Program-made: the position numbers and the translations under genes
DNA from: Marinilabiliaceae bacterium UBA5488
GTDB taxonomy: Bacteria; Bacteroidota; Bacteroidia; Bacteroidales; Marinilabiliaceae
Direction of reading: 5' to 3'
Assembly: GCA_002427105.1 (NCBI GenBank)
Contig: DIPM01000024.1
Coordinates: 49,709-113,708, forward strand
Length of the DNA: 64,000 bases
Shown here: positions 54,344-62,852 of the stretch, piece by piece
Numbering within the stretch: position 1 is the stretch's first letter
How the letters are laid out: every line of letters starts with the position of its first letter
Notes under the pieces: model-generated
What the model was told of the DNA's origin: nothing
The model's input: the letters and a program-made list of their open reading frames with translations, nothing else
Databases searched by the model: none

Positions 54344-57300
54344 TTATTTTTCAAATTTTAAAATCAAATCAAGTCCCGACTCTTTATCTTCACCTTGCAC
54401 TAAACGAACCGACCAGCGGCGACTTAGTTCATATTCCAGAGTTATGGTTTCGGGCGATACCGATTCATTGCCACTCTCACCAAAACGGTGCTGATAGGTA
54501 ACAAAGAGATTGTTGGTGATATATTTGCCAACCATAAAGGTAGTGTTTTGCCAGTTATCTCCCGCATCAATTTCTATCATATCCAATTTTAAGCTTGAGC
54601 CTATGGTCTTGCTTAGTTGCGAGGAAAGCACACTATTCAACAGTCGCGAAGGAATGGCATTGTTCACTCCTTCCTGGTTGCTGTAATTGAGTTCTTCGAA
54701 GGGCTGTCCAAACAACAGATAGGCCATGGCATCGGCTTCCGGAATGGAGCTGCCGTCGAGTTCAAATGCTATATCGGGGCTCTTGGCTGTCCCGCCCACT
54801 TTAAGGTTCAGGATTCGTTTTAAACGTACCCTGTCTCTAAAACTGTATGTTGCCTGAAGGTTTACTGAGGGGTTAAAATCCTCGCCTCCGCTGAAGCTTA
54901 ATTCACCTTCTTTTATCGCGAATCGCTTACCGTAGAGGGTGTAAAAGCCCCTGTGGATACCAATTGACCCGAATAACTCAAAGATATTACTGTTTTTTAC
55001 CACGTCAAGTTGCCCGTATAGCTCCATTTGCATGTCGGGTGAGCGTATCCATGTATTACGGGGTATATCAACCCTGAGTGTTCCGCTGAGTTTGTCCATC
55101 AAATTTGACTGTGGCTTTTCGGGTTTAGGCTGCACCAAAGAAGTATCTATTATTAGCTCGTCGCCCTCCTTTTCAGCGTCCTTGATAGCCTGAATCAGCA
55201 AGGGATCGTTTAAATCTGAACCTGAATCAGTCATTTTTATAATTGCGGGCAAATTGAAGCTGGAACGAAGCACGTTCATCGTCCCTCCAAAGCGCGGGCT
55301 GTCGTCTTCATCCTTAAAGAAGGCGTCGGCATCTATCTGAATTTCAAAATCCCGATGATGAGTCAAATAAAATTGTCTGGCTTTTATACTAAGGTCGGAA
55401 GATTCGATTCTTCCCTTTAGCAGTGAGGAGTCAAGGCGTAGGCTTCCCTGCGCCAGCATGCTGCCATTCAGGTGACGCATAAACAGAGAGTCAATAATTA
55501 TTTGATTGTTGTCAAGTGATGCTTTCAGTCGCAGGTCATTGTAGTTGATACCATATTCGGGTAAGGGAAGTACTCCATAACTTATGTCTATAAAGCCTTT
55601 GATATCAGGGTTGTCGGTATGGCCGCTGATATCCATTTTCATTGTTAGCAGCGCTTTGGGCTGTTCAACTCCCGGCATTTTTAGGAAAAACCCGCTTAAG
55701 CGGCTTCGGTTTGTTGTCAATTGAGCCTTAATGGTTTTAGGCCAGTTTATCAGCAGACTGTCTGATAGCTGAATATTTAAAGGACTGCTTGCCCTCAGCC
55801 TGATTGAGTCGCCCAATTGATTGATGATGCTTGCGTTTATCCGTGCAGAATCTCCGGGGTAGTAAAAGTTGGCTTTAATATCGGAGACAGCCAGAGGTTC
55901 AAGCTCCAGGTTTTTAAGTGAGGTCTTTCCGTCAATAATAAATGATTTGGCATTGCCGTCTAAGTTTAGTGTCAGATTAGCCCGTCCCTTCATATACTGC
56001 TCAGCTATTCCAAAGTGAGAAAGTAATGCCAGGTTGAATTCGCTGATGTCTGCATTGATTTGAAGCGAATCGGGCAACAGCACCAGAGCCTCTGCGCGTA
56101 AATGAAACAGGGAATCTTTTGTGTCAATCAGGGCAAAGTTGTTTACCCTCAGCAAAGAGTCACTATAGGCGATATAGCTTGTGTCGCTGTCAAGCTTTAA
56201 GTCTGCATAGGCTGAATGTAAGTCGAAGCGACTTAGTTTGACAAGCATTTCAGTGCCAAATTCTGCGGCAGCATTTAGCATAAGGCTGATTTCATTGGGC
56301 AGATAGGCGGCTGTATTGACGCTGAGGAGTGAATCTTTAAGACCTCCTTCAAGCCTTAATGAGTCGATAAGTTGTTGGGCTGCATTTATATTTGAGGCCT
56401 GCAGATTAAAACCCAAATCCGGATTGAAGTTAATTAGCCGCCCCTCACTGTTTAAGCTGAGGCTTTCTACAAGGAGCGTCGTGTCAAGTTCGAACTTGCT
56501 GAGGGTGCTTGTCAAGTCAAAATATAAGGAATCTATACTTCCGTTTAGGTCTGTTCTGAGTGAAAGCCTGTCCCACAAGGCATCTTGCTTAAAGTAGGAC
56601 TCAAAAGCAAGGGTGTTGAAAAAATCGGCTTGTAAGCTTGCTTTTAATCTTCCTTCGCTGTTATAGTGAGCACTCAAGGCCGCTTTTAATGATTGATTAT
56701 TAAGCTGTAGGGTGTCAAGAAGAAGAGAGCCCTCAGCATAGCTGCCCGTAAATGCTAAAGTGTCTATCGGAATATGTTCAGCAACAGACTGTTTAATTAA
56801 GCCCTTAAACCTGGCGGAGGGTGAGCCGGAAGCAAGGCCTCTGCCGGAGGCCTCAAAGCTTAGATTAACTATGCTGCTGTCAATAATATCAGGTATAATT
56901 TGATGCAGAGCCAGATTGGAAGTATTAAGAGTGAGCTTAAAGGGGCCCTCTTCATTATGTAGGTCGATACTTCCCTTTGTTGCCAGCTCCCCGAAGCTGC
57001 CCTGCACTAGAACATTGGCAGAAGTTATTCCGGCAAGGTAAGAAAGGTCTATATCTCCTTTGGTCAACAAATATTTCTCCCACTCTGTACCGTCAAGCTT
57101 GCCTTTAACAAGCAAAGGCTCAGCTTGCTGACTAAGTCCGTTACCCGTAATTTGCAGCTGGGTGTTTAGAAGCAGAGGTAAGGAGTCAATTTCCAGCCAA
57201 TTATTTGGCCGGAAATCTTTTAGCTTTAAGCCCAGATTTAGAGAGGCCTTATGGCGCAAACTGTCGCTGAGAAGTGCTTCATATTGTTTTATAGTCCCCG

Positions 57301-58201
57301 AAAGGGCTATACTTTCGTTATTAGACTGAAGTTTGATGTCCAAATCCAGATTGCCGTCGCTCGAGGCAGTATGGAAATGCAGGCGGGGACGAGCGGGGAT
57401 TTTTATGTCAGGCAAAACAAAGGAGAACTCTTCACTGCGAATTTGCGGCCACTCAAGCTTAGCTTCAAAAGCTTGTGGCCCTTGGTAGTTGCCATCCAGG
57501 AGCAACTCGTTCATAGCGGTAGTCATTTTAAAATCCCGCAGCGTCCAGGTGTTGAGGTCGGATTGCAGTTGGGCATGCAGCGATTTAAGATAGAAATTGG
57601 GCCGGTGGCTGACAAACGAAAAATTATTGAGTGTAAGGAGTAAATCATTCGTGGCATATTTGCCCTTGAGGTCAATATTTAAGTCCTCAATCTTTTTTGG
57701 GATGATAGAGTCTGTCATATTCAGAAGTAGGCTGCCATTACTGAAAAGAAATTCGTCGAGAAGCAGAGTGAAGGCAAAAGGCTTCGCGTCTTCCTCTTCT
57801 ATCTGTTTGTTGCTTTCAGGAATCAGGCGACTGAAATTATAGCTGCTGTCATTCTCCTGAACTATATGCATATCAGCGCTGTCTATATGAAGTAGCCGTA
57901 TTTTAATCTGTTGCTCAAGAAGATATAGGGGCGCATATTTTACTTCAATCTTTTTAATTGTCAGCAAGGTGTCATTTTCATCAAGACAAAGGCTAAGGTC
58001 TTGTAATTCAATACGAGTCAGGAAGTTGCCTTCGAGCTTTTCAATGGCAAGGCTGCCATTGATATTTTGATTTGCCAGTTCTACAAGTTTGTCCTTAAGG
58101 GCTGCCTTAAACCAATCTGTTTGCGTAATAAGCGCAAGCCCTGCCACTAATATTATCAGACAAAAGATAATCAGGAGTACTATTTTTATCAGCTTTTTCA
58201 T
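54344..58201 (-). CDS. tamB: TamB-like (DUF490) translocation and assembly protein, copy 2
   Basis: A 1285-residue protein anchored by an N-terminal helix (about 3-25; Lys-containing MKKLIKIV), then TQTDWFKAALKDKLVELANQNINGSLAIEKLEGNF, the usual opening of TamB proteins. The long middle is amphipathic beta repeats forming the hydrophobic groove. The DUF490 domain (about 950-1285) contains FELFGSIGIHRGFYTLYGKRFAIKEGELSF and PSVNLQATYSFRDRVRLKRILNLKVGG. It is 10 bases downstream of the TamA/Omp85 gene and 6 bases upstream of the TPR gene. It is therefore the true TamB partner of that TamA, whereas the copy at 20.3-24.7 kb is unlinked. Confidence 0.93.
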   Translation of the reverse strand: MKKLIKIVLLIIFCLIILVAGLALITQTDWFKAALKDKLVELANQNINGSLAIEKLEGNFLTRIELQDLSLCLDENDTLLTIKKIEVKYAPLYLLEQQIKIRLLHIDSADMHIVQENDSSYNFSRLIPESNKQIEEEDAKPFAFTLLLDEFLFSNGSLLLNMTDSIIPKKIEDLNIDLKGKYATNDLLLTLNNFSFVSHRPNFYLKSLHAQLQSDLNTWTLRDFKMTTAMNELLLDGNYQGPQAFEAKLEWPQIRSEEFSFVLPDIKIPARPRLHFHTASSDGNLDLDIKLQSNNESIALSGTIKQYEALLSDSLRHKASLNLGLKLKDFRPNNWLEIDSLPLLLNTQLQITGNGLSQQAEPLLVKGKLDGTEWEKYLLTKGDIDLSYLAGITSANVLVQGSFGELATKGSIDLHNEEGPFKLTLNTSNLALHQIIPDIIDSSIVNLSFEASGRGLASGSPSARFKGLIKQSVAEHIPIDTLAFTGSYAEGSLLLDTLQLNNQSLKAALSAHYNSEGRLKASLQADFFNTLAFESYFKQDALWDRLSLRTDLNGSIDSLYFDLTSTLSKFELDTTLLVESLSLNSEGRLINFNPDLGFNLQASNINAAQQLIDSLRLEGGLKDSLLSVNTAAYLPNEISLMLNAAAEFGTEMLVKLSRFDLHSAYADLKLDSDTSYIAYSDSLLRVNNFALIDTKDSLFHLRAEALVLLPDSLQINADISEFNLALLSHFGIAEQYMKGRANLTLNLDGNAKSFIIDGKTSLKNLELEPLAVSDIKANFYYPGDSARINASIINQLGDSIRLRASSPLNIQLSDSLLINWPKTIKAQLTTNRSRLSGFFLKMPGVEQPKALLTMKMDISGHTDNPDIKGFIDISYGVLPLPEYGINYNDLRLKASLDNNQIIIDSLFMRHLNGSMLAQGSLRLDSSLLKGRIESSDLSIKARQFYLTHHRDFEIQIDADAFFKDEDDSPRFGGTMNVLRSSFNLPAIIKMTDSGSDLNDPLLIQAIKDAEKEGDELIIDTSLVQPKPEKPQSNLMDKLSGTLRVDIPRNTWIRSPDMQMELYGQLDVVKNSNIFELFGSIGIHRGFYTLYGKRFAIKEGELSFSGGEDFNPSVNLQATYSFRDRVRLKRILNLKVGGTAKSPDIAFELDGSSIPEADAMAYLLFGQPFEELNYSNQEGVNNAIPSRLLNSVLSSQLSKTIGSSLKLDMIEIDAGDNWQNTTFMVGKYITNNLFVTYQHRFGESGNESVSPETITLEYELSRRWSVRLVQGEDKESGLDLILKFEK

Positions 58202-58211
58202 ATCTTCTTTG

Positions 58212-60074
58212 TCAGAATGCGTGGCCTATATTAAAATGAAACTGCCATCGTGAATCCTCGTCCCAAACAGGACGAGCAAGGTCTATGCCCACCGGTCCGA
58301 TTGGAGTGTCGAAGCGCAAGCCGCCACCGGCGGCAAAGCGTAAATTATTCAAAGAAAAACCTTCGGAGCTCATCCAAACATTTCCGGCATCCATGAAGAC
58401 TACCATACTAAAGGAACCAAAGATCGCTATCCTGGGTTCAAGGCTCGCCTCTATTATGCTATTGCCGCCTATAGGAATATAGCTTTCATCTTTTGGTCCA
58501 AGCTGCTGACGCGCCCATCCACGGAGAGAGCGACTGCCTCCCGCAAAAAAGCGCTCTTCAACGGGAATCGGCCCGCTGTTGGGAAACGGATAAACCGAAC
58601 CTGCCTTAAGCCTCGATGCAATAACCAAAGGATTCCAAAGTTGAGAGTAGTTTCTTAGTTCAAACTGATACCGGAAGAAAGGATAATTTCCAGGTAGGAT
58701 AAGGCTGTTGCTCTTGGTATTTAGGGCGATTATAAAGCCTCTTGAAGGATTGAATTTCGGGAGTGCGTTGTCGAACAGCAAAGCGACAGACAAGCCTCCC
58801 TTTGAGTAATTGCGGGGTGTTTCACTTATTTCTTCTGTGGTGGCAACTGTTGCCGTATCCAGATCAACCTGTTCGTAATAAAGACTAAGTGTCCCACTAA
58901 GTTTATTGGTGATGCGCTGCATCAAGGATAGGTTAGCCCCATAAGAGAAAAGCTCAAAGCCCGATTCTTTTTGCTTTTTTACTGATGCCGCCAGCACTGC
59001 CGTTGAGTTGGGACTGAAAAGTGCCGGCTGCGTTAGCTTGACATCGAAGCGGTAAGGTTCCAGGGCAGAGTGTTTGGCAAATATATTCAGTCGTCGGGCG
59101 CCACCCGGGAAGTTCAAAATCTGAAACTCCACAAAAGTGCGGAATTTATCCTCTCTTCCAAGACCTACACCTGCGCGGGTGGTGCTTGCAGGAGCTTCTG
59201 ACAGGGTGATGCTAACCGGAATGCTGTCTTTCATGTCGTGCGACAGCTGTGCTTTAATCGATGCTACGCGAAAGGTGCCCAGCTGAAATACCTGTTGCTG
59301 CGATCGGTTTAATTTTTCCCTGCTGTAAAGCTCTCCCTGACTAAAGGCAAGCTGACGCCTGATGAGCCTTTCAGGTGTACGCTCTTGTCCGGTTATACTG
59401 ATTTCACCGAAATAACTAAGAGGACCGGGTGCTGTCTCCCAGGTGATATCAGCGTTTTTAGCTATTGTATCAATGTCTATCAGCGGCCTGCCCTCTGCAT
59501 AAGCAAAGCCCTTATTAACCATAAATCCGGCAATTCTGTCGCGATCATTCCAAATCATCTCGTCTCTGAATCGTTCTCCGGGAAGGGCTGAAAATATGTT
59601 GGAGCCTTTGACCATCTGCTCTTTCACTTGCTTATTCAGCGTAGTGTCCGGGCCGGCAAAGAAGACTGTGTCGATTTTAACAGGCCGGTTTTCGCTGAGC
59701 ATAATGGTTAGCTTTAGTTTTGTGCCCTTTGGGTTTGTGATAAGTAGCGGTTCGTGAATGACTATATCAATAAATCCTTCTGATTGATAGAAATGTCGCA
59801 GTTCACGCACGTTCATTTGCCATGCATCATCTGAAAACCAGGAAGATTCTTTTGAGAATAGTTTTTTACCCAACCAGCTGCCGCCTGAGAAGGAAATGGC
59901 TTCTTTAAGTTCTTTGTCCGAAAAGTGCTCGTTGCCTTCAAATTTGATTTTGCGGATTTGAAGCTCACCCGCAATTTTACTTTGCCCAATGGAGGATGCC
60001 TGTCCTGTTGCCCTATGCGGCATAATGCAGAACGTGACCAAAAGAAAAGCTATGCCAAAATTGATAATTCTCAA
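58212..60074 (-). CDS. tamA: TamA/Omp85-family outer-membrane assembly protein
   Basis: A 620-residue protein with POTRA domains and a 16-strand barrel that inserts or exports outer-membrane components with TamB. The start is TTG 60074: the stop TGA lies two codons upstream and the next ATG comes after the signal helix, so TTG gives the only complete signal peptide (MRIINFGIAFLLVTFCIMPHR). The -7 box at 60094-60101 fits this. POTRA domains occupy about 35-265 (QIRKIKFEGNEHFSDKELKEAI in the first). The barrel ends in …RWQFHFNIGHAF with the C-terminal Phe of outer-membrane proteins and the R-G-W-L-6-like GGSRSLRGWARQQLGP. Upstream operon member of tamB. Confidence 0.93.
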   Translation of the reverse strand: MRIINFGIAFLLVTFCIMPHRATGQASSIGQSKIAGELQIRKIKFEGNEHFSDKELKEAISFSGGSWLGKKLFSKESSWFSDDAWQMNVRELRHFYQSEGFIDIVIHEPLLITNPKGTKLKLTIMLSENRPVKIDTVFFAGPDTTLNKQVKEQMVKGSNIFSALPGERFRDEMIWNDRDRIAGFMVNKGFAYAEGRPLIDIDTIAKNADITWETAPGPLSYFGEISITGQERTPERLIRRQLAFSQGELYSREKLNRSQQQVFQLGTFRVASIKAQLSHDMKDSIPVSITLSEAPASTTRAGVGLGREDKFRTFVEFQILNFPGGARRLNIFAKHSALEPYRFDVKLTQPALFSPNSTAVLAASVKKQKESGFELFSYGANLSLMQRITNKLSGTLSLYYEQVDLDTATVATTEEISETPRNYSKGGLSVALLFDNALPKFNPSRGFIIALNTKSNSLILPGNYPFFRYQFELRNYSQLWNPLVIASRLKAGSVYPFPNSGPIPVEERFFAGGSRSLRGWARQQLGPKDESYIPIGGNSIIEASLEPRIAIFGSFSMVVFMDAGNVWMSSEGFSLNNLRFAAGGGLRFDTPIGPVGIDLARPVWDEDSRWQFHFNIGHAF

Positions 60075-60093
60075 AGTTCAAAATCTTATAGCT

Positions 60094-60101
60094 CAAATAT
60101 A
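60094..60101 (-). promoter_or_regulatory. -7 box of the tamA-tamB-TPR operon
   Basis: CAAATATA on the plus strand reads TATATTTG on the minus strand. The predicted start near 60087 leaves a very short leader to the TTG start at 60074. Confidence 0.5.
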
Positions 60102-60214
60102 GTCAAATGTGAGTTTTATAAAGGCCGCAGTCCGATTAAAATGTTTGAATTGAAAGATTAATAGCTGCCTTGAGAGGAACTAAGCGAAAATAATCTGAGT
60201 CTAATGTTAAGAAT

Positions 60215-60910
60215 TTAGCCTCTTTTGCTGATTTCCTCTAAAGTGGCAGCGTCAAGCACGCTTACGTCCTTGTCGTGGAGCGCGATAAGTCCGTCCTTCT
60301 CGAAGCTTTTCAGCAGCTTAATGGCACTTTCGGTTGAGATACCCGCGAATTCGGCTATCTCCTTACGTGATAAGAGCTGGAATATTTCCGGATAGACTGG
60401 CTTTAGACTGTTGATATAGAGCAGAGCATCGGCTATCCGGCCATTCATCTGCTTGTATATTACAGTGTTGAGTGAAGAAAATAGATTGGTGTTTTGCTCG
60501 CAATATCTTTTAATAATATTGAAACCGAAGCGCCCGTTTTGCATCACAACTTTAGCAATCGTTTCTTTTTCAATTAGAAAGGCTCTGGTTTCAGTTAAGG
60601 CCACCGATGAATAATTATAGATATTTTGCCCGAAAACTGATGATAGACCCACGAAGTCGCCGGCTTGAATAAAGTGCAGGTTGAAGCTCTTGGCCTGGTC
60701 GCCTTCAAGGTATTGCTTTGCCAGACCGTCGTTGATAAATAGTATGTAGGAGGCAAAGGCTCCCTGCTTGGTGAGGTTGTCTCCTTTGCGGAAAATAACC
60801 TGCGTTCTACTGGCTTTAACCAGCTCTACTTCTTCGGGTGAAAGCGATGCAAAGCACGGGGCTTGTATGTCGCAAACAAAATCGTGGTCACTGTCTGTTA
60901 TGGTCTTCAT
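60215..60910 (-). CDS. Crp/Fnr-family transcription regulator
   Basis: A 231-residue regulator from ATG 60910 (MKTITDSDHDFVCDIQAPCF). The frame opens at a TTG at 60988, but that lies upstream of a likely promoter box (60970-60977 on the minus strand). The N-terminal beta-barrel domain (about 20-140) is a cyclic-nucleotide-binding-type fold with FRKGDNLTKQGAFASYILFINDG. It is followed by the long dimer helix (about 125-155) and a winged helix-turn-helix (about 170-230; SRKEIAEFAGISTESAIKLLKSFEKDGLI). Cys13 and Cys19 are close to the N-terminus; the four-Cys FNR cluster is incomplete. The divergent neighbours are redox genes, and a TTG-N8-CAA dyad lies between. Confidence 0.9.
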   Translation of the reverse strand: MKTITDSDHDFVCDIQAPCFASLSPEEVELVKASRTQVIFRKGDNLTKQGAFASYILFINDGLAKQYLEGDQAKSFNLHFIQAGDFVGLSSVFGQNIYNYSSVALTETRAFLIEKETIAKVVMQNGRFGFNIIKRYCEQNTNLFSSLNTVIYKQMNGRIADALLYINSLKPVYPEIFQLLSRKEIAEFAGISTESAIKLLKSFEKDGLIALHDKDVSVLDAATLEEISKRG

Positions 60911-60994
60911 ATCGGACGAATATATGGAAATATGCTTGATGTCAATGGAATTATATCTAAAAAGGCAGCTAAAGTTAAGGATAATCAATAAAAA

Positions 60995-61012
60995 AGTTGT
61001 CCTATTTCAACT
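60995..61012. promoter_or_regulatory. FNR-type dyad AGTTG-N8-CAACT in the divergent intergenic region
   Basis: AGTTGTCCTATTTCAACT has perfect 5-bp arms and the TTG-N8-CAA geometry of FNR-type sites (TTGATN4ATCAA). It is centred about 41 nt upstream of a predicted start of the regulator gene, and about 75 nt upstream of that of the thioredoxin run. Binding is inferred, not shown. Confidence 0.45.
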
Positions 61013-61065
61013 CGCAAACTGTCGTGCGCGACCGACTTTTTCTATCCCGACAATGCTTAGCAGCC

Positions 61066-61073
61066 TATCTTTG
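61066..61073 (+). promoter_or_regulatory. -7 box of the redox operon
   Basis: TATCTTTG (TAnnTTTG) 46 nt before the ATG at 61119. There is no TTG at -33, which fits a promoter that needs an activator. Confidence 0.55.
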
Positions 61074-61118
61074 TAGTGTAATAATTCAAGGATTAGTTAA
61101 CCATAAAAATAGAATATA

Positions 61119-61475
61119 ATGTTGTACACAAATTTAACACACGTCGAAAGTGCTGCCGAGCACACGAAAATTATTGCCGAGAATGAAAACGTAATGCTTA
61201 TTTGCGGCAGGATGGGACCAATGTGTATCCCTGTTTACGGAATTGCTGAGGAGCTGGAAAAGGAATATGGGCACGTGAAGTTCTGCGACATGGAATTCGA
61301 CAATCCTGAAGCTCACGTGATTCGCAATTTGCCTGAAGTAAGAGGTTTTATGGGTATTCCGTTTACCATATATTATAAAAACGGAAAGGTTGTTAAAGCC
61401 ACTTCAAGCATTCAAAACAAAAATCAGATAACTGCAATTTTGGATAAAGAATTCGGCGTAGCTGTAAAAGCATAA
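61119..61475 (+). CDS. Atypical thioredoxin-like protein with CX6C site
   Basis: A 118-residue thioredoxin-fold protein. The usual WCGPC is replaced by LICGRMGPMC, with Cys29 and Cys36 separated by six residues. The preceding Trp is absent. The cis-Pro segment is kept as RGFMGIPFTIYYKNGK. It has no signal peptide, so it acts in the cytoplasm. It is the first gene of a tight run; thioredoxin reductase follows after 2 bases, which strongly suggests that it is that enzyme's substrate. A CX6C site is unlikely to have ordinary thioredoxin redox potential, and its partner proteins are unknown. I recall similar proteins in anaerobic Bacteroidota. Confidence 0.88.
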   Translation: MLYTNLTHVESAAEHTKIIAENENVMLICGRMGPMCIPVYGIAEELEKEYGHVKFCDMEFDNPEAHVIRNLPEVRGFMGIPFTIYYKNGKVVKATSSIQNKNQITAILDKEFGVAVKA

Positions 61476-61477
61476 TT

Positions 61478-62431
61478 ATGAATAAACATTATGATGCAAT
61501 AATAACGGGCGGCGGTCCGGCAGGCCTCGCGGCAGGTATCTACTTGTCGCGGGCAAAATTACGCACCCTTATTATCAACGAAGGCACGGTGGGCGGCCAG
61601 ATGGTCTTGACGCACGAAGTTGCCAATTATCCGGGTGTTGAAAGTATAAGCGGCTATCAATTGTCGAATGTGATGAAGAAGCAGGCCGAAAAGTTTGGCT
61701 GCGAAATACGCTCTAATGTTTCGATTTCTGACTTGAATCTGGAAGGCGATATTAAAAGCGTGACCCTTGACGATGGCAGCCTATACACTTCCAATAGCAT
61801 GGTTTTGGCTCCGGGAGGGCGCTCAAGGACTATTGGAGCAGCCGGAGAAGATCTCTTTAAAGGAAGAGGCATTTCGTATTGTGCTACCTGCGATGGTGAC
61901 TTTTTTACCGACAAGGAGATTGTGGTGGTGGGAGGTGGCAACTCAGCACTCGAAGAGGCTGTTTCCCTTACCAGGTATGCGAGTAAGGTAACCATAGTAC
62001 ATCAGTTTGACCACTTTCAGGCTTTTTCGCACGCAATAGAAGAGGCCACTAGTCATCCGAAGATAAGCTTATTGATGGAATCAGTTATAACGGCTTTTTA
62101 TGGCGCTGACAATCTTCAAAGCGTGGATATCAAGGACTTGAAAACCGGTAGGGTTAGAAATTTCAAAACCGACGGGACTTTTGTTTTCATTGGTTACGTT
62201 CCCAACACCGAGTTTTTGCAAGGCAAGGTAGAGCTTAACCAGAGGGGTGAAATTTTAACGAATGCTGACATGGCTACCAATGTTAAGGGGGTTTTTGCCG
62301 CAGGTGATGCCGTTGCCAAGCGTTTTCGCCAGGTAACAACAGCTGTGGCAGATGGCACGGTTGCCGCGCTTGCAGCGTCGGCATACATAAACGAGATAAA
62401 ATCTAAACAGAAACAATTAATTACAGCATAA
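61478..62431 (+). CDS. trxB: Thioredoxin reductase-like flavoprotein with altered pyridine-nucleotide motif
   Basis: A 317-residue FAD enzyme, length normal for low-molecular-weight thioredoxin reductase. FAD is bound at GGGPAGLAAG (11-20) and at GVFAAGDAVAKRFRQVTTAVADG. The redox disulfide is Cys135-Ala-Thr-Cys138 in GISYCATCDGDF. The second Rossmann motif is intact (VVVGGGNSALEEA). However, the NADPH-selecting HRRxxxR (His175-Arg176-Arg177…Arg181 in E. coli) reads HQFDHFQ, His175-Gln176-Phe177…Gln181. All three arginines that hold the 2'-phosphate are gone, suggesting NADH or another donor. It sits between two thioredoxins, with 2- and 1-base gaps. Confidence 0.94.
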   Translation: MNKHYDAIITGGGPAGLAAGIYLSRAKLRTLIINEGTVGGQMVLTHEVANYPGVESISGYQLSNVMKKQAEKFGCEIRSNVSISDLNLEGDIKSVTLDDGSLYTSNSMVLAPGGRSRTIGAAGEDLFKGRGISYCATCDGDFFTDKEIVVVGGGNSALEEAVSLTRYASKVTIVHQFDHFQAFSHAIEEATSHPKISLLMESVITAFYGADNLQSVDIKDLKTGRVRNFKTDGTFVFIGYVPNTEFLQGKVELNQRGEILTNADMATNVKGVFAAGDAVAKRFRQVTTAVADGTVAALAASAYINEIKSKQKQLITA

Positions 62432-62432
62432 G

Positions 62433-62849
62433 ATGCAGATAGTACTGATTATTATTGGGATACTGGTCACGACCTTTGTGGTATATGGACTTATTTTAAG
62501 GGCTAAATTAAAAAATACCCCAATGGAAAGCGATCATGAGAAAATTGTTACCCTTAGCGATAAGAATTTTAAGCATCAGACCGCTGACAGGCTAATGCTG
62601 GTCGATTTTTGGGCAGAATGGTGTGCCCCCTGCCGTATGATGGTACCTGTGCTTAATGAGCTTGCCGGGGAACTGGGTAGCGGCGTCGGTATAGGCAAAG
62701 TGGATATTGAACAAAATCAGTCACTCGCGCAGAAGTATCGCGTTAGAAGTATTCCCACCATGATTTTACTTAAAAACGGGGTTGAAGTAAATCGTTTTGT
62801 AGGAGTAAAGAACAAGAATTTTTTATTGAAACAGATTCAAAAAGTATAA
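62433..62849 (+). CDS. Membrane-anchored thioredoxin (WCAPC)
   Basis: A 138-residue protein with an N-terminal membrane helix (about 2-23) and a thioredoxin domain (about 38-138). The classical site is present as W63-C64-A-P-C67 in DFWAEWCAPCRMM, and the cis-Pro in RVRSIPTMILLKNGVEV. After the helix comes RAKLKN; the positive-inside rule would place the domain in the cytoplasm, but this is not certain. The Gly of WCGPC is Ala here. It starts 1 base after trxB and 3 bases before the next gene, so all are translated together. It is probably reduced by the adjacent reductase. Confidence 0.92.
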   Translation: MQIVLIIIGILVTTFVVYGLILRAKLKNTPMESDHEKIVTLSDKNFKHQTADRLMLVDFWAEWCAPCRMMVPVLNELAGELGSGVGIGKVDIEQNQSLAQKYRVRSIPTMILLKNGVEVNRFVGVKNKNFLLKQIQKV

Positions 62850-62852
62850 GCT

